Part shown: piece after piece, positions 26,021 to 34,885 of the stretch | How the letters are laid out: the number at the start of each line of letters is the position of its first letter | Position numbering within the stretch: the stretch's first letter is position 1 | NCBI GenBank assembly: GCA_964532465.1 | Contig: CAZHHX010000009.1 | Span: 38,777 to 102,776 of the forward strand | Reading direction: 5' to 3' | DNA from: JAPLKB01 sp964532465 | GTDB taxonomy: Bacteria; Desulfobacterota; Syntrophorhabdia; Syntrophorhabdales; Syntrophorhabdaceae | Length of the DNA stretch: 64,000 bases | The notes under the pieces: generated by a model | Seen by the model: only the letters and a program-made list of their open reading frames with translations | The model's database searches: none | Told to the model about the DNA's origin: nothing | Made by a program: the position numbers and the translations under genes

Positions 26021-26749
26021 ATGAAAACCTCGGGGAAGAGAAAAAAAGCCTCCGGATGGGGTGAAGCTGTTGTACCGACCCCCTGCGGCGAAATCAAGGA
26101 ATTCGGACCTGCACCCGATCTTTCCGATCATGCCACCCGATTCATGTTAAATCATATAAGTGTTCCAAAAGGCGCAAGAGCGTCCGAGGCAGGCTGCGGC
26201 ACGGGAGTTCTGAGTATATATATGGCTCTGGCAGGAGCTTCAACAGTAACAGGCACGGATATCAACGCTGAATCTCTTAAGGCCGCCCATTACAACGCCT
26301 TGATAAACAATGTTCCCAATGTAAAGTTTCTCAAAGGAACGCTCCTTGCAAAAGTACCTGGGCCTCTTGACCTCGTTGCGGCCCTCCTTCCCCATAAACC
26401 TGCTCCTGGACCCTTTAATGACCGATACTACGGCGGTTCTGACGGCACCGATCTTCTCCTTCCGCTCATAGATCAGGCTGCCCGACGGCTTGTTCCGGGC
26501 GGCTTTCTTTACCTCTATCTTAACAGCATTGCCAATCCGCAACGTGTTCTGGCAAGACTGAATGAGCGTTTTCAAGTCAGTCTGGCAGGAAAAAAGAAAA
26601 GATACTTTACTGTGGAAGAGTTTGAGAACCTCATACCCGGTATGTTCGATTACCTCTGCGACTTGAAAAAACTCGGAATATCAGAGTTCTATGAAGATGA
26701 AAAAGGTTTGTATTTTTTTGCCGGGGTTTATGAGGCGCGCCTGCTGTGA
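26021..26749 (+). CDS. SAM-dependent methyltransferase, PrmA/HemK-like
   Basis: 242 residues from the ATG at 26021, chosen because the longer frame overlaps the hydrolase gene. Motif I EAGCGTGVLS (56-65) and the acidic loop GTDINAESLKAA mark a class I methyltransferase. At the position of the NPPY motif of N-methylating enzymes it reads ALLPHKPAPGPF, so the acceptor is unclear. Its stop overlaps the next start codon (GTGA), indicating coupling to the ChbG-like deacetylase. Confidence 0.8.
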   Translation: MKTSGKRKKASGWGEAVVPTPCGEIKEFGPAPDLSDHATRFMLNHISVPKGARASEAGCGTGVLSIYMALAGASTVTGTDINAESLKAAHYNALINNVPNVKFLKGTLLAKVPGPLDLVAALLPHKPAPGPFNDRYYGGSDGTDLLLPLIDQAARRLVPGGFLYLYLNSIANPQRVLARLNERFQVSLAGKKKRYFTVEEFENLIPGMFDYLCDLKKLGISEFYEDEKGLYFFAGVYEARLL

Positions 26750-27519
26750 GCTCAAAATATCTCATTATCAATGCTGACGACGCGGGATTATCGCCTGAAG
26801 TGGGCGCGGGCATTCTTGAAACTATTCGCAGCGGCGCCGTTACTTCTGTAAGTCTCTTTGTAAATCCTCCCTTCCAGGCCGATCCTGAACCGTTTATTGT
26901 TTCCGGGGTTTCCATCGGTCTTCATCTGAATCTTGTTCTTGGAACTCCCTGCTCTTTTTTGCCTGCATTGCCCTTTAACGGCCTTATGAATAGTGTATTA
27001 CCGCCGGCAACGAAAGGCGAAACATGGCAGAATAAAAGCCTTGGAACACTTTGTCTTCATGATGTGAAAGAGGAATTTCAAAGTCAGCTTCGCCGGTTCA
27101 GGGAACTTACAGGAAAAGACCCGACCCACCTTGATGTACACAAGCATCTCCATCGCGCAAGCTTTGATGTATTTTCAATTGTTGCGGAGATGGCAAAGGA
27201 TTTGAATTTGCCTGTTCGCTGTCTTGACAACGTTATGAGGGCTGCATGCAGATCAGCCGGAGTCAGAACAACGGACTTTTTTATAGGAGATGTACACCCT
27301 TCTCCCTACTGGACTGTTGAAAGACTGAAGGAACAATTAACCGGTATTCCCGATGGAATTACCGAATTGATGTGTCATCCCGCAGCAGGCATGAAAGCGA
27401 TGACAGGACTCAGATATGTGAAAGAAAGGGATCGCGAGAGGGAAGCCCTTATTTCAAGGGGAATAAAAGAGTTGCTTGCGCCTTTTCAACTTGTGAACTT
27501 CCGGACTGCGCCTTTTTAG
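26746..27519 (+). CDS. ChbG/HpnK-like (YdjC family) carbohydrate deacetylase
   Basis: 257 residues. Metal-site NADDAGLS near the N-terminus, IGLHLNLVLG, THLDVHKHLH and a C-terminal ELMCHPA, all as in the YdjC/ChbG polysaccharide deacetylase-like family. Members deacetylate chito-oligosaccharides or, as HpnK, take part in hopanoid lipid synthesis. No other hopanoid gene is seen, so the substrate is open. The GTG start overlaps the methyltransferase stop by 4 nt. A glycosyltransferase follows, which supports a role in making or remodelling a glycan. Confidence 0.87.
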   Translation: MSSKYLIINADDAGLSPEVGAGILETIRSGAVTSVSLFVNPPFQADPEPFIVSGVSIGLHLNLVLGTPCSFLPALPFNGLMNSVLPPATKGETWQNKSLGTLCLHDVKEEFQSQLRRFRELTGKDPTHLDVHKHLHRASFDVFSIVAEMAKDLNLPVRCLDNVMRAACRSAGVRTTDFFIGDVHPSPYWTVERLKEQLTGIPDGITELMCHPAAGMKAMTGLRYVKERDREREALISRGIKELLAPFQLVNFRTAPF

Positions 27520-27585
27520 TTGAATTAGAAGAGATATCAATGGTTTTTCATAAATTTACCTTCTGCAAAATTAATAAAAGGACCT

Positions 27586-28626
27586 ATGAAAATTTTAATT
27601 TGCACACCCTATGATCTTAAAACGCCGAGAGGGAATAGTATAGCATCTCTTCGTCTTATGGCAGGTTTTGAAAAAAAAGGCCACAAGGCCTTAATCCTTG
27701 AAAATTGTGAAATCAAAGACGAAAGCGCGGCTGCTGCCGTAGCGTTTTCCTTTAAGCCAGACATAGCCATTGTAATGCATGCCTGGCGATGTGCCGCTGT
27801 TTTTCGCGGTTTGCAGAGGGAAGGGAATATTCCCATTGTCGTATCGTTACGCGGAACCGATATTAACGAAATGATTGATGATGAAAACAAGGGGTCAATT
27901 ATATGTTCCGTTCTTGAATCATGTCAGGCAATTACGGTTTTCTCAAATTACAGCCGGAAAAAAGTTATGAGATATCTGCCTGAATCGGACAAAAAAATCC
28001 TGGTTATTCCTAATGGTCTTGATTTAAAGGATTCCAATTTGAATTACAGGCAAAAGCTGGGCATCAGCGAAAATGCCTTTGTTGTTGTGGGACTGGCCGG
28101 GATACGTCATGAAAAAAACCTTGCCGGACTCATTGAAATGCTCGCCCATGTGAGAGCAAAGGGCGGCGAGCTTGTTTATCTTCATGGAGGGCCCGTGCTT
28201 GAAGAAAATGAAGGCGGTCTTTTTAATCATTTTTGCAGAGAATATCAATGGATATATTATGCGGGAGTTATTCCGCACCATGAAGTTCTTTCCTTTCTTA
28301 AAGCCGGAGATATTTTTGTCTCCGCGAGCCGATCCGAAGGCATGCCCCATGCTGTTCGCGAAGCAATGTTTGCCGGTCTTCCCTGCCTTTTATCCGACAT
28401 TGAGGGCCACAGAAACATGGTACAGGAAGGCATCGAAGGTCTTTTCTTTGGTGATGAGAAGGATTTCGTGAACAAAATGAAGGTGTTTATGAATAATAAG
28501 AACTTGAGAAAAACCTTTGGAATAAATGGATCTAACCGCGTTACAAAAGAACTCTCGGATGCGGGCGAGATAGACTCCTATCTTGCCATTGCCTGTGCCG
28601 CAATGGGACATCCGGGGTCCGCCTGA
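27586..28626 (+). CDS. Glycosyltransferase family 4 protein
   Basis: 346 residues with two Rossmann-like halves. The N-terminal half has KILICTPYDLKTPRGNS and VSLRGTDINEM. The C-terminal donor-binding half has VIPNGLDL, GLAGIRHEKNLAGLIEML and the EX7E motif in SRSEGMPHAVREAM (about 248-260). Retaining GT-B enzyme; donor and acceptor sugars unknown. The last 49 nt overlap the 3' end of the convergent radical SAM gene, an unusually long convergent overlap. Confidence 0.87.
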   Translation: MKILICTPYDLKTPRGNSIASLRLMAGFEKKGHKALILENCEIKDESAAAAVAFSFKPDIAIVMHAWRCAAVFRGLQREGNIPIVVSLRGTDINEMIDDENKGSIICSVLESCQAITVFSNYSRKKVMRYLPESDKKILVIPNGLDLKDSNLNYRQKLGISENAFVVVGLAGIRHEKNLAGLIEMLAHVRAKGGELVYLHGGPVLEENEGGLFNHFCREYQWIYYAGVIPHHEVLSFLKAGDIFVSASRSEGMPHAVREAMFAGLPCLLSDIEGHRNMVQEGIEGLFFGDEKDFVNKMKVFMNNKNLRKTFGINGSNRVTKELSDAGEIDSYLAIACAAMGHPGSA

Positions 28627-29636
28627 AACATACTGCCTGTTGCGGCATAGGCAATGCATCTTGAACCGCCCCTGCAATAGGGCAGGCATGAGCAGTTTTC
28701 GCATCCCTTTATCGCGGTAACGGGTTCTCTCAGGGTTTTCAGAAGACTACTGTTAAAATACAGATCCGCAAGAGATGTCTCCATAACATTTCCCGCAGGA
28801 ACAGGAAGCCTGCGGCAGGGGTAAAGCGTTCCGTCATGCATTATAGTCAGGAGCGTATCTCCCGCGCTGCAGCGATAGGGCTTGTTGCCGGGAGCAAAGA
28901 ACTGGAGGGAGCGATTCATGCTGATTTCAGTGCCGGAAAAACGATTTAGAATATATCTGCGTCTTTCTTGATCCATTATTCTTATAAAATCGACTGTTTT
29001 TTGAGGGTCGAGGGTCCGGTCTTTCATTGCCGCCCCTTGTCCGAAGGGAACAAAACGGTCTGCCCAGACTTTTTTGATGTTGTATTGTCTTGCCAGACGC
29101 GCAACGTGCCGGAATGAAAGATAATTGCCCTCATGCGCCGTAAAAGAGATATATGTTTTCACTTTTTCCGAAGCAAGATTTTTTATTGCTGAAACTGTTT
29201 CTTCGAAAGAACCCCTTCCGCGAATACTATCGTGCTTTGCATGGTCGCCTTCCATACTTACCTGGACGAATTCCGCGCCGAGTTTCTTTAATCTTTTTGC
29301 CGTTTCCTTAGTAATCAGGCTTCCGTTTGTAAGAACGGCATAGGTAAAAAATTGCCTGTTTTCATGAAAAACCTCAAGCAGCTTAAAGAAATCACTTCTG
29401 CAAAAAGGCTCTCCGCCTGTTACATTAATCTGTCCCAAGGCAGAAGCATTCCTGTGCGCGCCACCCCATTTCAGAAGCAATTCCTTCCATTGTTCGATTA
29501 TTTCAAGAAGATTACTGAATTCAAGGTCTTTTGCCGTGTCTTTTTCCTGATAACAGTGGAGGCATGATCTGTTACATTGTTCCGTAATATGCCATTGCAG
29601 GATAAAATGCTTTTTTTGATTATTAATCGCCGCCAC
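28578..29636 (-). CDS. Radical SAM/SPASM domain protein
   Basis: About 352 residues if translation begins at the GTG at 29636. The radical SAM cluster is EQCNRSCLHC (C21, C25, C28), followed by NVTGGEPFCR. The C-terminal SPASM region has cysteines in YRCSAG, LYPCRR and CENCSCLPYCRGGSRC, binding auxiliary FeS clusters. SPASM enzymes commonly modify peptides or proteins. The frame stays open to 29768, but that extension reads the Gly-rich codons of the upstream gene in another frame, so it is rejected. The GTG start overlaps the upstream gene by 14 nt, so the two are coupled, and the upstream Gly/Cys tail is a candidate substrate. Confidence 0.85.
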   Translation of the reverse strand: MAAINNQKKHFILQWHITEQCNRSCLHCYQEKDTAKDLEFSNLLEIIEQWKELLLKWGGAHRNASALGQINVTGGEPFCRSDFFKLLEVFHENRQFFTYAVLTNGSLITKETAKRLKKLGAEFVQVSMEGDHAKHDSIRGRGSFEETVSAIKNLASEKVKTYISFTAHEGNYLSFRHVARLARQYNIKKVWADRFVPFGQGAAMKDRTLDPQKTVDFIRIMDQERRRYILNRFSGTEISMNRSLQFFAPGNKPYRCSAGDTLLTIMHDGTLYPCRRLPVPAGNVMETSLADLYFNSSLLKTLREPVTAIKGCENCSCLPYCRGGSRCIAYAATGSMFQADPGCPIAAQAMAR

Positions 29637-30558
29637 CGCATCCGCCGCATCCACCACCACCGTCACCGCCGCCGCCATCTCCACTGCCGCTGCTGCAGCT
29701 TGTGCAGGAACCGCCTGATACACCATCCCCGAATGAGCCCGCTCTGCCCGGGTTAAAGGTCTGGGCATAAAGACTGAACTGAGGGAAAGCCAGAAGCGCT
29801 CCCGCGCCGAAGATTGCGGCTATCAGCACAGGATCGACACTGTTCGGAAGAACAGCGGAAGTTTTGCCGTCTTTGATTGTCTGTTTGTAGCGTTTTATCA
29901 GTTCCTGAAGATATTTTCTGCCCGAAGATGTCTGCGCCGTGTTGCTTTTGTATATAGTTGTAATGATTATTGCAGCCATTACAATAAGTATTATCAGAAA
30001 AAAGATTGGTTTGTCCCGCCATATGCCGAGGAATAGTTTAATTACGGCCGGCAAAAGAAGAACGGTTAAAAGAATGAGAAATGTTTTTTTAGCCTCTTTT
30101 GCCTTCTCATAGTTCAAGATAAGCTTTTTTTGAATAAGATTTTCTTTGACAGGAGCAAGGAGCATCTTTAATTTTTCCAAAACAGCAGGGTCTTTAATTA
30201 TGGAATCCGGTTTTCTCGGAACCGTTAAACATTGCAGAATATCTCTCTCAAGACCGGACTGTTTTTGATTTTTATCCATATGAGGCGACGTAAAGGCAAA
30301 GCCGTCTTCTCTGATGGTGATAAGCCTGTTCTGCCATAAACTGAAGAGGACGGTATGCAGTATGGCCTTTAGATTTGACCCGTTCCTCAGTACGGCAATC
30401 TCGAAGGGTGTTATTTCCGATTCCGGAGGCGCCGGATAATTGCGGGAATCATCTTTTATCCACAAAACAATTTTAAGCAGAATTATTATTCCAAGCGCGT
30501 AGACTGCATAAAGGAAAATAAACTCCGGACCGGGTATTGACTGAATTGTATGAATCAA
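29623..30558 (-). CDS. Membrane protein with Gly/Cys-rich C-terminal tail (TIGR04222-like)
   Basis: 311 residues. TM1 at about 13-33; a cytoplasmic winged-helix-like region (about 45-160) with ITPFEIAVLRNG; two TM segments at about 165-210; and a hydrophobic segment at about 245-262. The tail, residues 282-311, is almost only Gly, Ser, Asp and Cys, with C285, C288, C304 and C307 in CxxC spacing. The overall plan resembles uncharacterised TIGR04222-type proteins (recalled, not searched). It is coupled to a radical SAM/SPASM gene. The tail may bind metal or be post-translationally crosslinked. Confidence 0.75.
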   Translation of the reverse strand: MIHTIQSIPGPEFIFLYAVYALGIIILLKIVLWIKDDSRNYPAPPESEITPFEIAVLRNGSNLKAILHTVLFSLWQNRLITIREDGFAFTSPHMDKNQKQSGLERDILQCLTVPRKPDSIIKDPAVLEKLKMLLAPVKENLIQKKLILNYEKAKEAKKTFLILLTVLLLPAVIKLFLGIWRDKPIFFLIILIVMAAIIITTIYKSNTAQTSSGRKYLQELIKRYKQTIKDGKTSAVLPNSVDPVLIAAIFGAGALLAFPQFSLYAQTFNPGRAGSFGDGVSGGSCTSCSSGSGDGGGGDGGGGCGGCGGGD

Positions 30559-30715
30559 TTTAATCCTCCTTGCCTGCCTATTCCCGCAGGAATTGCTTTA
30601 TAATATTATCGGCAAAATGCTCATATGATCAAGCGGAATAATTGGGCTTGCTTCGTTTATTATAGTATCCTATAATGTATAAACTTCGAAAATTATATTA
30701 TTAAGGAGAATAGAA

Positions 30716-32056
30716 ATGGCGCTTACGGGGATACAGATTTTCAAGCTTCTTCCCAAAACAAATTGCGGAGAGTGCAAATTCCCTACCTGCCTGGCTTTTG
30801 CCATGGCGCTGGCATCTGCCAAGGTTGAACTGGAGGCGTGTCCTTATGTGGCAGATGACGCGAAGGAACAGTTGTCTGACGCGAGCGCTCCCCCGATAAG
30901 GCAGTTGACGATAGGAACAGGAGATTATGCAATAAAGATTGGTGGAGAAACGGTTTTATTCAGGCATGAAAGGACTTTTCTTAATAAACCCGGTCTCGCG
31001 ATTCTTATAACCGACAGCATGGATGACGGGGAAGTGGAGAAAAGGTTCGCGAAGCTCGCTCTTCTTCAGTATGAACGGGTTGGCATAACGCTGAGACCGG
31101 AATTTGTCGCGTTGAAAGAGACGGGCAACAGGGAAAAATTTGTTATTCTTGTAAAAAAAGCCTGCCAGGAGCCTTACAGTATAATCCTCATGTCCTCCGA
31201 TCAATCTGTTATGAAAGCCGCCCTCGATATTGCAAAAGACAGGAAACCGCTCATATATGCCGCAACAAAAGATAATTATGAGGCCTTCGGCGAACTTGCA
31301 AAGGAATATGCCTGCCCCCTTGCCGTAGCCGGACAGGGCATTGAAGAGGTAGCAGACCTGACCGGAAAACTTACCGGCATGGGGCTTAAAGACCTTGTAA
31401 TAGATACCTCAACGCGAACTATAAAAGAGAGCTTTCAGGAACAGTTGATTATAAGGCGTGCGGCTATTATGAGTAAGTATAAACCTCTTGGATTTCCGAC
31501 CATTGTTTTTCCTGCTGAAATGACCGGCGACCTGATGAAGGAAACGCTCATTGCCTCATGTTTTATTGCTAAATACGCAGGGATTATCGTCATGAGCGAT
31601 TTTGAAGGCGAAAACATTTTCCCGCTCCTGCTCCAGAGGCTTAACATATATACGGACCCGCAAAGGCCTATGACAACTCAGGAAGGTATTTATCCCGTAA
31701 ACAACCCGGATGAAAATTCACCGGTGCTGATTACCTGTAATTTTACCCTTTCATATTTTATCGTGAGCGGCGAGATAGAGAATTCGAGAGTTCCGAGCTG
31801 GCTTTGCGTTATGGACACGGAAGGTCTGTCGGTAATGACAGCATGGGCTGCCGGCAAATTTTCCGGTGATATTGTAGGAATATTTATAAAAAAGTCCGGA
31901 ATTGCCGATAAGATAACACATAGAAAGCTGATTATTCCCGGTTATGCGGCAATGATCCTGGGCGACCTCGAAGAAGAGCTTCAGGGATGGGAAATTCTTA
32001 TCGGGCCCAGAGAAGCGGCGCATATACCGGCATATTTGAAGACGCAGAAAACGTAA
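30716..32056 (+). CDS. Corrinoid iron-sulfur protein large subunit-like (AcsC/CdhE family)
   Basis: 446 residues. The N-terminal 4Fe-4S motif TNCGECKFPTCLAFA with C17, C20, C25 and a fourth Cys at C42 is that of the gamma subunit of acetyl-CoA synthase/decarbonylase. The remainder is a TIM-barrel-like methyltransferase region and a corrinoid-binding C-terminal part. In the Wood-Ljungdahl pathway this protein carries the methyl group between methyltetrahydrofolate and acetyl-CoA synthase. None of the usual partners (acsB, acsD, acsE) is adjacent; a histidine kinase and a cupin follow instead. AAGGAG precedes the ATG. Confidence 0.87.
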   Translation: MALTGIQIFKLLPKTNCGECKFPTCLAFAMALASAKVELEACPYVADDAKEQLSDASAPPIRQLTIGTGDYAIKIGGETVLFRHERTFLNKPGLAILITDSMDDGEVEKRFAKLALLQYERVGITLRPEFVALKETGNREKFVILVKKACQEPYSIILMSSDQSVMKAALDIAKDRKPLIYAATKDNYEAFGELAKEYACPLAVAGQGIEEVADLTGKLTGMGLKDLVIDTSTRTIKESFQEQLIIRRAAIMSKYKPLGFPTIVFPAEMTGDLMKETLIASCFIAKYAGIIVMSDFEGENIFPLLLQRLNIYTDPQRPMTTQEGIYPVNNPDENSPVLITCNFTLSYFIVSGEIENSRVPSWLCVMDTEGLSVMTAWAAGKFSGDIVGIFIKKSGIADKITHRKLIIPGYAAMILGDLEEELQGWEILIGPREAAHIPAYLKTQKT

Positions 32057-32120
32057 GGGGTTACAGTTCTGTATAATAATTTCCGGCTGGAACTGTAATA
32101 TTTAATTACAAGCAGGATAA

Positions 32121-34424
32121 ATGCTGCAAAAGCTGATTAATAAATTTAACGATTATCAGGAAATACTGAATCACACACCTGTTGTGGCATTTCTATGGAA
32201 CGCTGTCCCGGATCGTTCTATTGAGTTTATTTCAGACAATGTCCAAAAAATCCTCGGTTATACAGTTGAAGAATTTATGTCAGGCCGTGTTCTCCTGCCG
32301 GACATAACGCACCCTGAGGATTTGCCGGGGCTCAACGCCGAATACGCCTCATACAGGCAAAAGGGTGTACAGGACTTTATTCAACAATATCGTTTAAAAA
32401 CAAAATCAGGTGAATACCGCTGGTTTGAAGACCATACATCATCTCTGATTGATGAACAGGGAAATAATATCTGCTATAAATCGATTATTATCGATATAAC
32501 AGAAGGGAAGCTGATGGAGGACAAGCTCAGAGAGGGTGAGCGCTTTTTATCGAATATATTTTCAAGCGTACAGGACGGCATTAGTGTTATCGATAAAAAC
32601 TTCAACATCGTTCGTGTTAATCCCACAATGAATCGGTACTATTCACAGAACCTGCCCCTTATCGGAAAAAAGTGTTATGAGGCCTATCACAACCAGAAAG
32701 AGTCCTGTGAAGCCTGTCCCGGTATAAGGACATTGGAAACCGGCAAGCCTGCCCATGAGATAATGTCGAAGCGCGGCGCTGTTGGAGAGACGATGATATG
32801 GCTTGATCTCTTTACTTTTCCTCTTGTAGATATGAGCACAGGTGAGATGAAGGGCGTAATAGAGTATGCCCGTGATATTACGAAGCGAAAAAACGCGGAA
32901 GAATTGCTGAAAGAAAATGAAGCAAAATTCCGCACATTGTTTGATCTGGCAAATGATGCCATTTTTTTATTGGATGGGAATACAATTGTAGACTGCAACA
33001 ATAAAACGCTGGAGATGTTCGGTTACACAATCGAACAGACCATGGGAAAGACAATATCTGATCTTTCGCCTCCTTTACAGCCGGATGGAAGAAATTCCAG
33101 GGAAAAGTCTATTGAAAAGATAAACAACGCGCTTCATGGCGAACCGCAATTTTTTGATTGGAAGCATTTAAGACATGACGAGACTCTATTTGATGCGGAA
33201 GTAAACATCAATCTCTTTAAGTTTAAAGACAATGTTCTTACGCAATGCATAGTCAGGGATATAACTTACCGTAAACGCATGGAAGAAGAGCTTATCAAAT
33301 CTAAAAATCTTGAGTCCATAGGCACACTTGCAGGCGGCATAGCCCATGATTTCAATAATCTCCTCATGGTTATCATGGGCAACATATCCCTTGCGAAGAT
33401 GCATTTGAACCCGGACGATAAGGCTGTAGAAAGGTTGTCAGACGCTGAAAATGCGTCCATTGCTGCAAAAGATCTGACGCAGCAGCTTATTACGTTTTCC
33501 AGAGGCGGAGAGCCCTGGAAGAAGGTCATAGGGATTGCGCCTTTGATAAAGAATACTGCCCGGTTTGTACTGAGCGGCTCCCGTATTAAGTGTAAATATA
33601 TTTTATCCGAAAGCAATCTCCATCCCATACATGCTGATGAAATTCAGCTTCGCCAGGTTATTCACAATATTATTAATAACGCGAGAGAGTCCATGCAGGC
33701 AGGCGGAGTAATCACGATACGCGCCGATAATATTGTGATTACTCAAAGAGACAATATTCCGCTGCTTCATGGTGATTACGTAAAAATTTCCATAGAGGAT
33801 AAAGGCACAGGGATTAAGGAGGAGCACCTCGGCAAGATATTTGATCCTTATTTCAGCACAAAAGGTCTGGGAGTTCAAAAGGGTATGGGGCTTGGCCTTT
33901 CGGTTTCATATTCAATAATAAAGAAACATGGCGGATATATTTTACTTGAATCTATTCTGGGCGCGGGCACAACTGTTCATATATACCTGCCTGCCTACAA
34001 AAAAGAACCGGAAGGAGTTTTTACGGAAAAAACTGTCCCGATAAAGAGAAGGATCCTTGTAATGGATGACGTTGAGGAAGTAAGGTTTGTTACAAGCAGT
34101 TTGCTTATTGAACTCGGTTATGAAGTGGTATGCGCGGAAGACGGCAGAGAGGCCATAGAATTTTATAAAAAGGCAAGGGAACTCGGTTCCCCCTTTGACG
34201 CGGTAATATTTGACCTTACCGTTCAAGGGGGCATGGGAGGAAAAGAGGCGCTTTCCGAGTTGCTCTCTGTAGACCCTTATGTGAAGGCAGTCGTCGCTTC
34301 AGGGTACACGGATGATCCTATTATAGATAATTTCAAAGAGCATGGATTTAAAGGCGCTGTAGTCAAGCCCTACAAAATGGAAGAATTGGATGAGGTTCTG
34401 AAGAAGCTGATCCCGCATTCGTAA
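32121..34424 (+). CDS. PAS-rich hybrid histidine kinase with C-terminal receiver
   Basis: 767 residues, no TM segment, so a cytoplasmic sensor. Three PAS domains lie at about 15-130, 140-255 and 260-375; the second contains a short Cys pair (ESCEACPG). HisKA follows, with the phosphoacceptor His at about 409 (GGIAHDFNNLL), then an HATPase domain (N box HNIINNARESM, GTGIKEEHLGKIFDPYFSTK). A receiver domain (about 640-765) has its Asp in AVIFDLT at about 697. AGGA precedes the ATG. The cupin gene starts at the base after its stop codon. Confidence 0.93.
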   Translation: MLQKLINKFNDYQEILNHTPVVAFLWNAVPDRSIEFISDNVQKILGYTVEEFMSGRVLLPDITHPEDLPGLNAEYASYRQKGVQDFIQQYRLKTKSGEYRWFEDHTSSLIDEQGNNICYKSIIIDITEGKLMEDKLREGERFLSNIFSSVQDGISVIDKNFNIVRVNPTMNRYYSQNLPLIGKKCYEAYHNQKESCEACPGIRTLETGKPAHEIMSKRGAVGETMIWLDLFTFPLVDMSTGEMKGVIEYARDITKRKNAEELLKENEAKFRTLFDLANDAIFLLDGNTIVDCNNKTLEMFGYTIEQTMGKTISDLSPPLQPDGRNSREKSIEKINNALHGEPQFFDWKHLRHDETLFDAEVNINLFKFKDNVLTQCIVRDITYRKRMEEELIKSKNLESIGTLAGGIAHDFNNLLMVIMGNISLAKMHLNPDDKAVERLSDAENASIAAKDLTQQLITFSRGGEPWKKVIGIAPLIKNTARFVLSGSRIKCKYILSESNLHPIHADEIQLRQVIHNIINNARESMQAGGVITIRADNIVITQRDNIPLLHGDYVKISIEDKGTGIKEEHLGKIFDPYFSTKGLGVQKGMGLGLSVSYSIIKKHGGYILLESILGAGTTVHIYLPAYKKEPEGVFTEKTVPIKRRILVMDDVEEVRFVTSSLLIELGYEVVCAEDGREAIEFYKKARELGSPFDAVIFDLTVQGGMGGKEALSELLSVDPYVKAVVASGYTDDPIIDNFKEHGFKGAVVKPYKMEELDEVLKKLIPHS

Positions 34425-34778
34425 ATGACCGCAATGGAAATTAAAAACATTTTTGCCGATATTCAGGACCCTATTCCGGAAGAAGTCTTTGAAACCTTAT
34501 TAGACAAGGAACATATCAAAATCGAAAGAATTATCTCTACAGGCCAGTCAACACCTGTCGGGGAATGGTATAATCAGGAAAGGGATGAATGGGTTGTTAT
34601 GCTTACAGGCAGCGCCGGTTTATCATTTAAGAGTCAGAAGGGAATAAGGGTCTTGAAACCCGGAGACTATCTTCTTATTCCTGCGCATACCATGCACAGA
34701 GTGGAATGGACAGACAGCCGTGAGAAAACAATATGGCTGGCAGTCCATTATGCCGCCTGCAACGGGCAAAAGTTATAG
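34425..34778 (+). CDS. Small cupin domain protein
   Basis: 117 residues, one cupin barrel. Motif 1 is degenerate (ERDEWVVMLTGSAGL) and motif 2 reads GDYLLIPAHTMHRVEWT, with His ligands in PAHTMH. Single-domain cupins bind metal or small ligands; no reaction can be named. It begins immediately after the histidine kinase stop codon, so it is translated from the same message and may be functionally tied to the sensor. Confidence 0.85.
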   Translation: MTAMEIKNIFADIQDPIPEEVFETLLDKEHIKIERIISTGQSTPVGEWYNQERDEWVVMLTGSAGLSFKSQKGIRVLKPGDYLLIPAHTMHRVEWTDSREKTIWLAVHYAACNGQKL

Positions 34779-34830
34779 ATATTTATACCAAGTCGCTGTC
34801 AAACATTAAATGTCTGATTTACCGGGCATA

Positions 34831-34885
34831 ATACCAAGTAAGCTTTCAAAATATCATAGTTTATTTTTTGAAAGCAACTTGATAT
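34831..34885. terminator. Hairpin between convergent cupin and nitroreductase genes
   Basis: GCTTTCAAAA (34842-34851) pairs perfectly with TTTTGAAAGC (34866-34875) around an A/T-rich loop. The flanking ATACCAAGT and ACTTGATAT extend it imperfectly. A related ATACCAAGTCGCTGTCAAA half lies at about 34787. It probably stops transcription from both sides. Confidence 0.6.

Noticed and set aside
29637..29768. N-terminal extension of the radical SAM protein (Ala/Val-rich)
   Set aside because: These codons are an alternative frame of the Gly/Cys tail of the upstream gene; conserved sequence begins only after the GTG at 29636.
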